Part shown: in pieces, positions 9,387-21,815 of the stretch
How the letters are laid out: every line of letters starts with the position of its first letter
Numbering within the stretch: the first letter of the stretch is position 1
DNA from: Nonomuraea montanisoli
GTDB taxonomy: Bacteria; Actinomycetota; Actinomycetes; Streptosporangiales; Streptosporangiaceae
Assembly: GCF_013363975.1 (NCBI RefSeq)
Contig: NZ_JABWGN010000005.1
Coordinates: 248,001 to 312,000, forward strand
Reading direction: 5' to 3'
Length of the DNA: 64,000 bases
Translations under genes and position numbers: made by a program
Notes under the pieces: generated by a model
What the model was told of the DNA's origin: nothing
Database searches by the model: none
The model's input: the letters and a program-made list of their open reading frames with translations, nothing else

Positions 9387-9417
9387 GGAATCCCCACTTG
9401 TTTGGAAACGCACTGCG

Positions 9418-9589
9418 TGTAATTACAAGTAGACACCTTTCGGATGCGCTCCGTAGTCATGCGCGTTCCGCGTGTCGCCGGTCCTCCCAGCTCAGAGCCT
9501 CCTCGGCGGCGCGCCGCCCCGGCGCCGCCCACCTGGAGCTACAGAAGAGACTTTACACACTCCGTGTTCGATGAATAACTACATGTAGT
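9418..9589. promoter_or_regulatory. Divergent control region with two palindromes
   Basis: This gap between the DUF4142 gene and the geosmin/encapsulin operon holds TGTAATTACA (9418-9427) and ACTACATGTAGT (9578-9589), both perfect palindromes and AT-rich against the background. The second is 28 bp above the operon's first start codon, where a regulator could occlude transcription. TTTACA at 9552-9557 may be a -35 element, but I see no convincing -10. Confidence 0.4.
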
Positions 9590-9617
9590 GTGGCCTTGGC
9601 GGAAGGGGCCTTCAGTC

Positions 9618-10667
9618 ATGACAGTCGGCTTCACTCACAATCTGGTCGGAGCTCGCGTTGACCAGCGCTTGACCGGCTTCCTCGAAGCGTGGCGGGCGCC
9701 GGTGTCCGACCCCGACGTGGTCGCGGCGTACGAGCTGCTGACCGACTTCATCCTGAGCGGCGGCAAGCGGGTGCGCCCGCAGCTGTGCTACTGGGGCTGG
9801 CGGGGGGCGGGCGGCGACGACTGCGACGAGATCGTCAGCGCGGCGGCGGCGCTGGAGCTGTGTCACGCCGGCCTGCTGATCCACGACGACATCATGGACG
9901 GCAGCGAGCTGCGCCGGGGCCACGCGACCGTCCACCGGCGCCTGTCCCAGCTGCACGCGGGGCCCGGCGCCGAGACCTTCGGCCAGGCCGGCGGCATCCT
10001 GCTCGGCACCCTCAGCCTGGCCTGGGCCGACGCCCTGCTGTCGTCCTGCGGGGTGGAGCCCGGCCGGCTGCGCGTGGCCCACCACCTGTTCGACGCCATG
10101 CGCAGCGAGGTCATCAGCGGCCAGTACCTCGACATCCTGGCCCAGCTCCGCGCCGGCGCCTCCGTGCCCGAGTCGCTCACCGTGATCCGCTACAAGACCG
10201 CCAAGTACACCGTGGAGCGGCCGATGCAGATCGGCGGCGCCCTCGCCGGCGCGCCGCCCGAGCTGCTGGAGTCCTACTCCCGCTTCGGGCTGCCGCTGGG
10301 CGAGGCGTTCCAGCTCCGCGACGACGTGCTCGGCACGTTCGGCTCGTCCGCCGAGACGGGCAAGTCGGCGCTCGACGACCTGCGCGACGGCAAGCACACC
10401 GTGCTGTTCGCCCACGCGGTCCAACGGGCCACGCCCGCGCAGCGCTCCTACCTGCGCACCTGGCACGGCCACCCCGACCTGACCGAGGAGCAGGCCGACG
10501 AGCTGCGCCAGATCATCATCGCCACCGGCGCGCTCGCCGAGGTGGAGGACATGATCGCCGAGCGGGTGCGTGAGGCGGCCGCCGAGCTGCGGGCCGCCCC
10601 CATGACCGCCGAGGCCCGCGAGGCGCTGGCCGTGCTGGCCGAGCGGCTCGCCCACCGCGACCGGTAG
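9618..10667 (+). CDS. Polyprenyl diphosphate synthase of encapsulin cluster
   Basis: A 349-residue trans-isoprenyl diphosphate synthase that condenses isopentenyl with allylic diphosphates. The first aspartate-rich motif is DDIMD (about residue 92), and the second region is QLRDDVLGTFG, with the family's GGKRVRPQL near residue 45. It heads an operon with two Family 2B encapsulin shells and geosmin synthase, and so probably makes farnesyl diphosphate, the geosmin precursor; the product length cannot be read from sequence. Polyprenyl transferases are known cargo of Family 2 encapsulins, yet this one has no long disordered N-terminus. The ATG at 9618 follows GGAAGGGG. Confidence 0.9.
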   Translation: MTVGFTHNLVGARVDQRLTGFLEAWRAPVSDPDVVAAYELLTDFILSGGKRVRPQLCYWGWRGAGGDDCDEIVSAAAALELCHAGLLIHDDIMDGSELRRGHATVHRRLSQLHAGPGAETFGQAGGILLGTLSLAWADALLSSCGVEPGRLRVAHHLFDAMRSEVISGQYLDILAQLRAGASVPESLTVIRYKTAKYTVERPMQIGGALAGAPPELLESYSRFGLPLGEAFQLRDDVLGTFGSSAETGKSALDDLRDGKHTVLFAHAVQRATPAQRSYLRTWHGHPDLTEEQADELRQIIIATGALAEVEDMIAERVREAAAELRAAPMTAEAREALAVLAERLAHRDR

Positions 10668-10769
10668 GCGACCGGCGGCCGCCACGGCCGCCCGCCCCGG
10701 GTTCTGGAACGTTCCATCCCCCCGCGCCGGGCCACCGGCGTCGTTCCCCATGAAGATTGGTGGTGCAGT

Positions 10770-12179
10770 ATGACCGAAACACCCGAGTCGACCGCTTCCA
10801 ACGGGCACGACCAGCAGCTCAGCCTCAGTACCGAGGCCGCCCGCAATCTGGCGACGACCACCAAGACGGTCCCCCAGATGCAGGAGATCACCTCCCGCTG
10901 GCTGCTGAAGCTGCTGCCCTGGGTGCAGACCTCCGGAGGCGTCTTCCGGGTGAACCGCCGGCTCACCTACACCCTCGGCGACGGCCGCATCACCTTCACC
11001 ACCACGGGCGCCGAGGTGCGGGTCATCCCGGCGGAGCTCACCGAGCTGGCCCCGCTGCGCGGCTTCTGCGAGATGGAGGTGCTGGAGGCGCTGGCCGCCC
11101 GGTTCATCCAGCGCGAGTACGAAGCGGGCCAGGCGATCGTCACCGAGGGCAGCGCCGTCGACCAGCTCGTGCTGATCGCCCACGGCCGGGTCGCCAAGAG
11201 CGGCCACGGCGCCTACGGCGACGAGCAGGCCCTCGGCGTGCTGGCCGACGGCGACCACCTGGGCGAACAGCTCCTGACCGAGCCGGGCCGCTTCCCCTTC
11301 ACCGCCAAGGCCGCCACCACCTGCACCGTCCTCGTGCTCTCCCAGCACGACTTCCAGCAGATCCACGACCAGTCGCCCGAGCTGCGCGATCACCTGGCCG
11401 GCATCCGCGACGTCGAGAACCGCGCCCGCAACGACTACGGCGAGGCCGCGATCGACATGTCCTCGGGCCACACCGGCGAGCCGACGCTGCCCGGCACGTT
11501 CGTCGACTACGACCTCGCGCCGCGCGAGTACGAGCTGAGCGTCGCCCAGACCATCCTGCGCGTCCACACCCGCGTCTCCGACCTGTACAACCAGCCGATG
11601 AGCCAGCTCGACCAGCAGCTCAGGCTCACCATCGAAGCGCTTCGCGAGCGCCAGGAGCACGAGCTGGTCAACAGCCGCGACTTCGGCCTGCTGCACAACG
11701 CCGACTTCTCCCAGCGCATCCGCACCCGCAGCGGCCCGCCCACCCCCGACGACCTCGACGAGCTGCTCGCCAAGGTGTGGAAGGAGCCGGCCTTCTTCCT
11801 CGCCCACCCGCAGGCCATCGCCGCCATCGGCAGGGAGTGCTCCAAGCGCGGCCTCTACCCGCAGGCGAGCGAGGTCGGCGGGCACCGGGTGCCGGCCTGG
11901 CGCGGCGTGCCGATCTTCCCGTGCAACAAGATCCCCGTCACCGACACCCGCACCACCTCGATCATGCTCATGCGCACCGGCCAGGAGAGCCAGGGGGTCG
12001 TCGGCCTGCACCAGACCGGCATACCCGACGAGTACCAGCCGGGCCTGTCGGTCCGCTTCATGAACATCAACGAGAAGGCGGTCATCTCCTACCTCGTCAC
12101 CGCCTACTACTCCGCCGCCGTCCTGGTTCCCGACGCGCTGGCCGTCCTGGAGGACGTCGAGCTCGGGCACGAGCACTGA
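10770..12179 (+). CDS. Family 2B encapsulin shell protein 1 (EshA-like, CNBD-containing)
   Basis: A 469-residue HK97-fold nanocompartment shell protein of encapsulin Family 2B. The N-arm [16 protein letters not shown] leads into the shell core; a cyclic-nucleotide-binding domain is inserted at about 95-210, with the cassette GDHLGEQLL. The core resumes with [33 protein letters not shown] and the ending [20 protein letters not shown] split over conserved shell strands. It resembles Streptomyces EshA, which I recall as a nucleotide-binding protein now assigned to this family. It should assemble a protein cage with the second shell protein around terpenoid enzymes. The Arg normally in the nucleotide cassette is not evident (TAKAATTC instead), so ligand binding is uncertain. 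Confidence 0.93.
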   Translation: MTETPESTASNGHDQQLSLSTEAARNLATTTKTVPQMQEITSRWLLKLLPWVQTSGGVFRVNRRLTYTLGDGRITFTTTGAEVRVIPAELTELAPLRGFCEMEVLEALAARFIQREYEAGQAIVTEGSAVDQLVLIAHGRVAKSGHGAYGDEQALGVLADGDHLGEQLLTEPGRFPFTAKAATTCTVLVLSQHDFQQIHDQSPELRDHLAGIRDVENRARNDYGEAAIDMSSGHTGEPTLPGTFVDYDLAPREYELSVAQTILRVHTRVSDLYNQPMSQLDQQLRLTIEALRERQEHELVNSRDFGLLHNADFSQRIRTRSGPPTPDDLDELLAKVWKEPAFFLAHPQAIAAIGRECSKRGLYPQASEVGGHRVPAWRGVPIFPCNKIPVTDTRTTSIMLMRTGQESQGVVGLHQTGIPDEYQPGLSVRFMNINEKAVISYLVTAYYSAAVLVPDALAVLEDVELGHEH

Positions 12180-12183
12180 GCGG

Positions 12184-16266
<4,083 letters not shown>

Positions 16267-16911
16267 CGGCCGCGCACCCCCATCTCTCCGAGCGTGGGGG
16301 TCGGCCTCCGGCCCCTGCGCACTGGGGGAACGGACCGGCGTCGTGTGTCTCGCCAGTCCGGAACCAGGATTACACGAATTGTCTCTCGGTAAGTGATATC
16401 CAGGCTAAAGGGGTGGTATGGCTGTGGGGGTATGAGCCGGTCTGAGGAGGCTCTGTCCGGTACGTACCCAACCAGGGCGAACCCCGCCCCCCTGCCGCGT
16501 GGGCTGTGTACGCCGGGCGGCCGCGGACCTGATGGCCCGGACGGCCGCCTTGACCCTCGCGTTGGTCTCCGCCGGACGGGGCATGGGCTCCCCTGTACAG
16601 GATCGCCATCACCCGCCCACACCCGCCGGCGGATCACTTCGTGCTCGTCACCGCGTACACGCGGGCCCGGGTCCACCTGGGAGTGCACCATCCCACCGGC
16701 ACCGTCGGCCCGATCCCGGGTGAGCACCGCCGCCATCCAGCTGGTGCTCCCCCTGTCGGGGGTCGTCGTGGACGAGCCACTCGGGATGGCTCGAACACGG
16801 GTGCCGGCCGGACCCAGGCCGTCTGAGGACGCGGGCCCCCGTTCAGACGAGCACGGCGCGCACGCGTGCCTCCGGCGACAGGCGGGAGGCCGGTCCGTGC
16901 CTAGCCGTGGT
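16267..16911. other. Gene-free interval
   Basis: Open frames here (for example a 157-codon one on the minus strand) are rich in Arg, Pro and Gly and lack domain character, initiation sites or coding-like third-position bias, so I do not call them. There is a short CCCCC/GGGGG hairpin near 16748-16761. I see nothing else identifiable. Confidence 0.5.
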
Positions 16912-17514
16912 TCAGCAGGGGGCGAGCACGGAGGTGGCGCCCGCCTGGTGGTTGTTCAGCACGCCCACGTTGACCTTGTCGAGCTTGCCGACGTTGAGCA
17001 CGTCGATGTGCTTGACGGAGTTGTTGGCCACGTCGTTCAGCAGAACGAGGTCGTTGGCCGCCGACCACTGGCTGCCGATCTGGTTGCCGGTGTTGAGCGG
17101 GCCGCTCATCGGCACGTAGCTGATCGAGCTCGTGGCGGTGGAGCTGGTGGCCGTGGAGTGCGTGGACGAGGACTGCGAGGACTGCGAGGACTGCGACGAC
17201 TGGGTGGACTGCGTGGAGGAGGACTGCGTCGCCCCGGAGTTGGTCGCGCACTTCGTCGTGCAGGTCGTCGTGCACTGCGTGGTGCTCGTCGCGGTCGTCA
17301 CGATCTTGGTGGCGCAGGGAACCGCGATGACCGGCTTGGGGGGAAGGACGACCGGCTGGGGCGTGAGGACGACCGGCTTGGGGGCGCAGTCGGTCACGAC
17401 GGTCGGCTTGGGGGTGCAGAGCGCACTGGTGCCGCTGTCCGCGTGGGCGCTCACGGTCGAGAGGCCGAAGACGGCACCGGCGAGGGCTGCACCGACGAGA
17501 ATGCGACGCATCAT
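16912..17514 (-). CDS. Secreted Ser/Thr-rich protein with a DVLNV C-terminal module
   Basis: A 200-residue exported protein of unknown function. A signal peptide ends at SAHA; next come proline/valine and cysteine-rich segments (CTPKP, CAPKP, CTTTCTTKC), then a Ser/Gln/Thr-only tract (about 95-130) like a cell-surface stalk. The last ~45 residues, including SVKHIDVLNVGKLDKVNVGVL, match the mature part of the neighbouring 77-residue protein at 18018-18251. The start follows GAAGGAG. The alternating hydrophobic pattern suggests beta strands, so a surface structural role is conceivable but not shown. Confidence 0.75.
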   Translation of the reverse strand: MMRRILVGAALAGAVFGLSTVSAHADSGTSALCTPKPTVVTDCAPKPVVLTPQPVVLPPKPVIAVPCATKIVTTATSTTQCTTTCTTKCATNSGATQSSSTQSTQSSQSSQSSQSSSTHSTATSSTATSSISYVPMSGPLNTGNQIGSQWSAANDLVLLNDVANNSVKHIDVLNVGKLDKVNVGVLNNHQAGATSVLAPC

Positions 17515-17793
17515 TTTGATTTCTCCTTCGTGGGAATCAGCGCGGAAGGGGAGGCGCTTCTTCTGAATCGCTCTCTCACGGGACCGCGAGAGGCCGAATA
17601 ACGATCCCGCGCTTCACCGGCCCGCCGCAACTCGAATTCGCTAAGCCCAAGTCAAATGCAACCCTCAATTACTTGGCGCTTGATTATGCGTCGCCCGGAT
17701 ATGTCCGCGAACGACGCATTTGGCGGATTATCGCGTGGGCGGCGACGAACATCCGATATCGGGCCGTGTCTGGGGCCTGGGGGCCGGAAACGA

Positions 17794-17847
17794 CGACGGC
17801 GGCCCGGGACGTCTCGCTCTGGAGCGGAACGTCCCGGGCCGCCGTCG
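17794..17847 (-). terminator. Very strong hairpin downstream of the small secreted-protein gene
   Basis: Nineteen-bp perfect arms (17794-17812 and 17829-17847, core GGCGGCCCGGGACGT) are continued, after one mismatch, by a wobble and four more pairs closing a CTGG loop. It lies about 170 bp after the stop of the 18018-18251 gene on the minus strand. There is no following T run, so it is either a factor-independent terminator of the actinobacterial kind or an RNA-stabilising structure. Confidence 0.6.
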
Positions 17848-18017
17848 CATCGGGCTCGTCGGCGAGCCGGACGGAGCGCGCTCCCGGACGGGGAGTCGCG
17901 GCCGTTCTGTGAAGGTGATGAGGCGCCGTGACCACGCGGGGATGGCGGCCGCCGGCCCGCCGGCGGGAAACCGGACGGTCGGCGAGGAACCGCGGGCTCG
18001 CGCCCCGCGACAGTGGG

Positions 18018-18251
18018 TCAGCCGTTGTTGAGGACCGCGACGTTGACGTCCTCGAGCTTGGCGACGTTGAGGACGTCGATGTCCTTGACCGAGTCATTGA
18101 GCACGCCGTTCAGCACAGTGGCGTTGTCGAGCGCGCTGAACTGGCTCAGCACGCTGTTGCCGCTGTTGTAGTCGTCGGCCGAGGCGGCGGTGGCGGAGAA
18201 ACCGAACGCGATGCCCGCGATGGCAGCACCGGCGAGAATACGACGGATCAT
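18018..18251 (-). CDS. Small secreted protein, paralogue of the 16912-17514 product
   Basis: A 77-residue protein with a clean signal peptide (MIRRILAGAAIAGIAFGF to TAASA) and a ~50-residue mature part. It contains SVKDIDVLNVAKLEDVNVAVL, nearly the same as the end of the larger neighbour. The ATG at 18251 follows GGAGGA with ideal spacing; an in-frame ATG five codons upstream overlaps that site. The function is unknown. Small exported actinobacterial proteins of this form are often aerial-hypha or surface-sheath components, but I cannot assign it to chaplins or rodlins. Confidence 0.78.
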   Translation of the reverse strand: MIRRILAGAAIAGIAFGFSATAASADDYNSGNSVLSQFSALDNATVLNGVLNDSVKDIDVLNVAKLEDVNVAVLNNG

Positions 18252-18705
18252 GTTTGTTTCCTCCATTGATCGGCGCGGAAATCACTGGCGCCATAGTCGT
18301 TTGTACGGGGCGGTGAGGTGCCGTCAATAACGATCCCGGCACCGGACGGGCGTCGCAACCCAAGAAAGCCTCATGGCGGTCAAGGAGCCGCCTCGTTTTC
18401 TTGGCACACCCGCGCTTTCCGCGGCACCCGCCGAATCACCGCCATATACAGAATGGCGCGACGCGCACACGTCGTTGTTTAAGCACGATCATCCAAATCT
18501 TGGAGCGCGCCGTTCGCTCGGGAGGACGGTTCGCCGCGCTCGGGAGAGTCGGTCGCGCCCGGAAGGACCGTTCGTCGCGCGCAGGAGGGGGTAGGCCGCG
18601 CCCAGCCGGACAAGTCGTCGCGCTCAGGAGAGTCAGCCGCGCCGAGCCGGACAGGTCGCCGTCCTCAGGAGAGCCGATCGCGCCCAGGAGGACGGGGCGT
18701 CGTGC
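18252..18705. repeat. Intergenic region with degenerate GC-rich repeats
   Basis: Upstream of the small secreted gene, the sequence from about 18530 to 18715 is a run of imperfect ~30-bp units built around CGCGCTCAGGAGAG and GCCGGACAGGTCG. The units run up to the stop of the MarR gene at 18706. The rest carries no recognised gene. The repeats are too degenerate and contiguous to be a CRISPR array. Confidence 0.45.
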
Positions 18706-19302
18706 TCAGGAGGACAGGTCGTCGAGGGCGGCCGAGAGGCGGCGCAGGGCGCGCAGGCACTCGCGTGCCTCCGCCTCGCCGAGCCGGGCGACCAGGCGCT
18801 CGGCGAAGCGCCGATGCCCGGGGTTGATCAGCGCGATCGCGTCATGGCCGGCCCGGGTGGGCTGGAGCAGCTTGGCGCGGCGGTGGGCCGGGTTGGGCCG
18901 GTACTCGGCCAGCCCCCGCTCCACCAGCAGGTCGGCGATCCGCTGCACCCCCTGGCGGGTCATGCCCATGACCCGGGCGATGCCGGCCACGGGCAGCGGC
19001 TCGGCCAGGACGGCGCCGAGCACCTGCCACCAGGCCGCCGTCAGCCCGGCGGGCCGGGCCAGCTCCTCGGCGACCTCCAGGAGCTGGCCGTTGAGCCGGA
19101 AGGCGGTCAACGCGGCGGCCGACAGAAACGCCGCCGCGTCGTCCGCGTCCTGGCCGACGGCACCACCGGACGCCGCAGACCCGGAGGACGCCGCAGACTC
19201 ACCGGACGCCGCGGATCCTGAGGGTCCGCTGCCCCGCGCCCCACGGCCGGGCGTCGCTTCGTGGCCGGCATCGCCGGGAAAGGCAGGCTCTGTCCCGGTC
19301 AT
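18706..19302 (-). CDS. MarR family regulator of the DJ-1 operon
   Basis: A 198-residue MarR-type regulator. The first ~50 residues are a Gly/Ser/Ala-rich disordered leader; the winged helix follows, with IARVMGMTRQGVQRIADLL as recognition segment and a wing ending HRRAKLL. The start ATG overlaps the TGA of the upstream DJ-1/PfpI gene as ATGA, so the pair is translationally coupled. Its likely operators are the two 16-bp palindromes above that gene. Confidence 0.87.
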   Translation of the reverse strand: MTGTEPAFPGDAGHEATPGRGARGSGPSGSAASGESAASSGSAASGGAVGQDADDAAAFLSAAALTAFRLNGQLLEVAEELARPAGLTAAWWQVLGAVLAEPLPVAGIARVMGMTRQGVQRIADLLVERGLAEYRPNPAHRRAKLLQPTRAGHDAIALINPGHRRFAERLVARLGEAEARECLRALRRLSAALDDLSS

Positions 19303-19925
19303 GCCGACATCAGCACGCCGAACGCCGACGGGTCGCTCTTGGCGAACAGCCTGTACCACGCGTCCAGCACCTCGGGCCGGTACGTGTCGAGGCGGCCGAG
19401 GATCTCGCGGGCGAAGGCCACCGGCTCCGTGGGCCCGGCGGTGATGAGGTCCCCGTCCGTCACCGCGTCGCGGTCGAGGTAGCGCTTGGCGCCCTCGTAG
19501 CCGGGCTGCGCCTCCAGGTACGGCAGCGCGGCACTGGTGTGGTCACGGTCGTCGAACAGCCCCTCGCGAGCCAGCCCCGCCGTGGCCCCGCAGATGGCGG
19601 CCACCGGCACGCCCGCGTCGAGGAACGCGCGAGCCGCCCGGGCGAAGGGCGCGAGCTCGTCGCCCGCGTCCCACAGGTCGGCGCCCGGGAGGATCAGCAT
19701 GGTGCTGTCGGCGGGCGAAAGGTCCTGCAGCGCGAGGTCGGGAACGACGCGCAGGCCGCCCATGGTGGTGATCGGCTCGGTGGACAGGCCGACGGTGACG
19801 ATCTCGTAGCCGCCGGGCTCGCGGTGGAACCGCTCGGCCCGGAGGTGGGCGATCGCGTGCCCGACCTCCCAGTCGGCCCACGTGTCGTAGATCCCTACAT
19901 GTACCGGCTTCTTCGTCTTCATCAT
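19299..19925 (-). CDS. DJ-1/PfpI family protein
   Basis: A 208-residue protein of the DJ-1/PfpI (class I glutamine-amidotransferase-like) superfamily. The nucleophile elbow AAICGATAGLA carries the conserved cysteine, and the family's early acid lies in IYDTWADWEVGHA. Members include chaperone-like, glyoxalase and isonitrile hydratase enzymes, so the reaction is not fixed by sequence. The first two codons are ATG ATG with no ribosome site, and the promoter elements upstream place transcription start at about the start codon, so the message is probably leaderless. Confidence 0.87.
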   Translation of the reverse strand: MMKTKKPVHVGIYDTWADWEVGHAIAHLRAERFHREPGGYEIVTVGLSTEPITTMGGLRVVPDLALQDLSPADSTMLILPGADLWDAGDELAPFARAARAFLDAGVPVAAICGATAGLAREGLFDDRDHTSAALPYLEAQPGYEGAKRYLDRDAVTDGDLITAGPTEPVAFAREILGRLDTYRPEVLDAWYRLFAKSDPSAFGVLMSA

Positions 19926-19960
19926 GACAACATACTGTCATATCGACAACATGCTGTCAA
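19925..19960 (-). promoter_or_regulatory. Duplicated operator over a leaderless promoter
   Basis: TGACAACATACTGTCA (19925-19940) and CGACAACATGCTGTCA (19944-19959) are two near-identical palindromic elements 19 bp apart. On the minus strand they contain TTGACA (a perfect -35) and, 17 bp on, CAGTAT as a weak -10, placing the start of transcription at or next to the DJ-1 ATG. The spacing puts both copies on about the same face of the helix, as expected for two MarR dimers. Confidence 0.72.
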
Positions 19961-19985
19961 TGCGTCCACGTGCGAGGATATGCGC

Positions 19986-21332
19986 ATGGCACAGATCGTC
20001 GGCGGGGGACGTCCGGTCAACGACGCCGAACGGCGCGTGATCGCCTATCTGCGCGACCACGCCCCGGCCGAGTGGTTGCTGCTGCACAACGTCGAGGTGC
20101 CCCGCGGCGAGGACGTGTTCGAGGTGGACCTGCTGGTCCTGACCGGCCACTCGCTGGCGGTGGTCGACGTCAAGGGCACGCGTGGCCGCATCCAGGTGTC
20201 GGGGTCGCGCTGGTTCCCGCCGCGCCGGGAGGCGTTCGGCTCCCCGGTGACGAAGCTGCGGGGCACCGCGCGGGCGCTCAAGGGCCTGCTGGTCTCCCGG
20301 GCCACCCAGCTCGAACGCGTCTACGTCGACAGCATCGTCGTGCTCACCTCGCCCGACGCCGAGCTGGTCGACCCCAGTGGGCGCGACGCCGCGCACGTCA
20401 CCGGCCTGGCCGGCCTGGTGCCGATGCTGGCCGACGCGTCACGGGTCAAGCGCGGGTGCAGCCCCGACGCCCGGCCGTACCTGACGGCGGTCCTCGACGC
20501 GCTGAACCAGACCGTACGGCGCAGCACCGCGCCCCCCAGGTACGGCAACTGGGAGGTCGAGGAGCAGCTCGGCGGCGACACCAGGGTCACCGAGTACCGC
20601 GCGTTCAACGCGACGCTGCCGGGCAGCGAGACCGTGCTGCTGCGCGTCTACCAGGCCGACCCCCTGGCTGACGAGGCCGCCCGGGCCGCCGAGCGGCAGC
20701 GCATCGCCAACGCCTACCAGTCGCTGGCCCGCATCCCGCCCCACCCGTGCGTGGTGCGCTCGCGCGACTTCTTCGCCATCGACGACGAGAGCCGGTTCGT
20801 GCTGGTGCTCGACGACGTCCACGGCGAGGCGCTGCACCTGAGCCCCGGCCGGGGCGCCGGATCGCCGTTCGTGATCCCCGACCTGCTGAGCGGTCTCGCG
20901 CACGCGCACGCCCACGGCGTCATCCACCGCGCGCTCACGCCCGCGTGCGTGCTCGTCACCGACGACGGCCATGCCGTGCTGACCGGCTTCGACTACTCCA
21001 AGCCCGGCCCGCGCAACTTCACGGTGGCCCACGAGCTGAGCAACGTCCTCGACGGTCACTACGTGGCGCCCGAGTGCCAGGACCGGCCCGACCGCATGAC
21101 GGCCGCCTCCGACGTCTACGCCGCGGGAGTGATCGCCTATCAGCTCCTCGCCGGGGAGCTGCCGGCCGGGCCCGACGCGCTCGGCCCCGAGGTTCCCGAC
21201 GTGGTGCGGCGGATGCTCGACCACTCGCCGGCCAAGCGGCCCTCGGCGGCCGAGGCGCTCGACGGGCTGCGCGGGATCCCACAGCGGTCCCGCCTCAGAC
21301 GGCTCGTGCGCCGCATCGTCTCCGGCCCCTGA
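19986..21332 (+). CDS. NERD domain fused to a pseudokinase
   Basis: A 448-residue cytoplasmic protein. Residues about 12-120 form a NERD (nuclease-related) domain with the FEVDLLVLTGHSLAVVDVKG core (acid, then E/D-x-K). Residues about 185-440 form a Ser/Thr protein kinase fold, but the active residues are missing: the lysine strand reads VLLRVY, the HRD motif is HRALTPA, and DFG is GFD. It is therefore a predicted pseudokinase. NERD-kinase fusions occur in PglW-type phage defence and in stand-alone proteins. The start at 19986 follows GAGGA. No other defence genes flank it. Confidence 0.85.
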   Translation: MAQIVGGGRPVNDAERRVIAYLRDHAPAEWLLLHNVEVPRGEDVFEVDLLVLTGHSLAVVDVKGTRGRIQVSGSRWFPPRREAFGSPVTKLRGTARALKGLLVSRATQLERVYVDSIVVLTSPDAELVDPSGRDAAHVTGLAGLVPMLADASRVKRGCSPDARPYLTAVLDALNQTVRRSTAPPRYGNWEVEEQLGGDTRVTEYRAFNATLPGSETVLLRVYQADPLADEAARAAERQRIANAYQSLARIPPHPCVVRSRDFFAIDDESRFVLVLDDVHGEALHLSPGRGAGSPFVIPDLLSGLAHAHAHGVIHRALTPACVLVTDDGHAVLTGFDYSKPGPRNFTVAHELSNVLDGHYVAPECQDRPDRMTAASDVYAAGVIAYQLLAGELPAGPDALGPEVPDVVRRMLDHSPAKRPSAAEALDGLRGIPQRSRLRRLVRRIVSGP

Positions 21333-21815
21333 CGGCGGCGCCCGGCCCACCCGCGGTCCTGCCCTGCGCGCCCGGACACGGCCGAGACGTATACAAGACG
21401 CGCTGAGACGACCCGACGACGCAGGACGTCCGGGAGGGGCCGGGATTCAGTGCGGCCCAGCGGCGGCGTAGCGGGCGAGGTCCTCGGCAGTGGGTGTGTC
21501 CGGGGACCGAGGCCGTGAGTCATCGCTTCACGGGCGGTCGGCGGGGGCGCGGTGCCGGGACGACGGGACGACCGCACGGGGCGAGGCGACCGGACGGGGC
21601 GAGGCGACCGGACGGGCTGAGACGACCGGACGGGCTGAGACGACCGGGCAGTCTGCGTACGACCGGGCGGGCTGGGACGGCCGGACAGCTCGGGACGTAC
21701 AGGAGAGAACAGGAGGGAGAGGGATGGCCGTCCTGTCGGGACGACCGGAACGATCCGGCACGTCCCGACAAGACGGCCCTCCCGAAACGGGCGGGTAGGA
21801 AGGAGTGGGTGGGAC
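21333..21815. repeat. Intergenic region with an 18-bp tandem repeat
   Basis: From about 21565 to 21683, an 18-bp unit (ACGGGGCGAGGCGACCGG) is repeated about six times, drifting to ACGGGCTGAGACGACCGG; the first four copies are almost exact. It lies between the converging NERD-pseudokinase and SARP genes. No spacers are present, so it is not CRISPR. Open frames through it give only low-complexity Arg/Gly/Thr protein and are not called. Confidence 0.6.

Noticed and set aside
16912..18251. Chaplin or rodlin assignment for the two small secreted proteins
   Set aside because: The chaplin Cys spacing and the rodlin core pattern are absent; only general secreted, beta-rich character is shared.
21565..21683. 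Tandem 18-bp units considered as a CRISPR array
   Set aside because: Units are directly abutting with no spacers and drift in sequence; no cas genes in the window.
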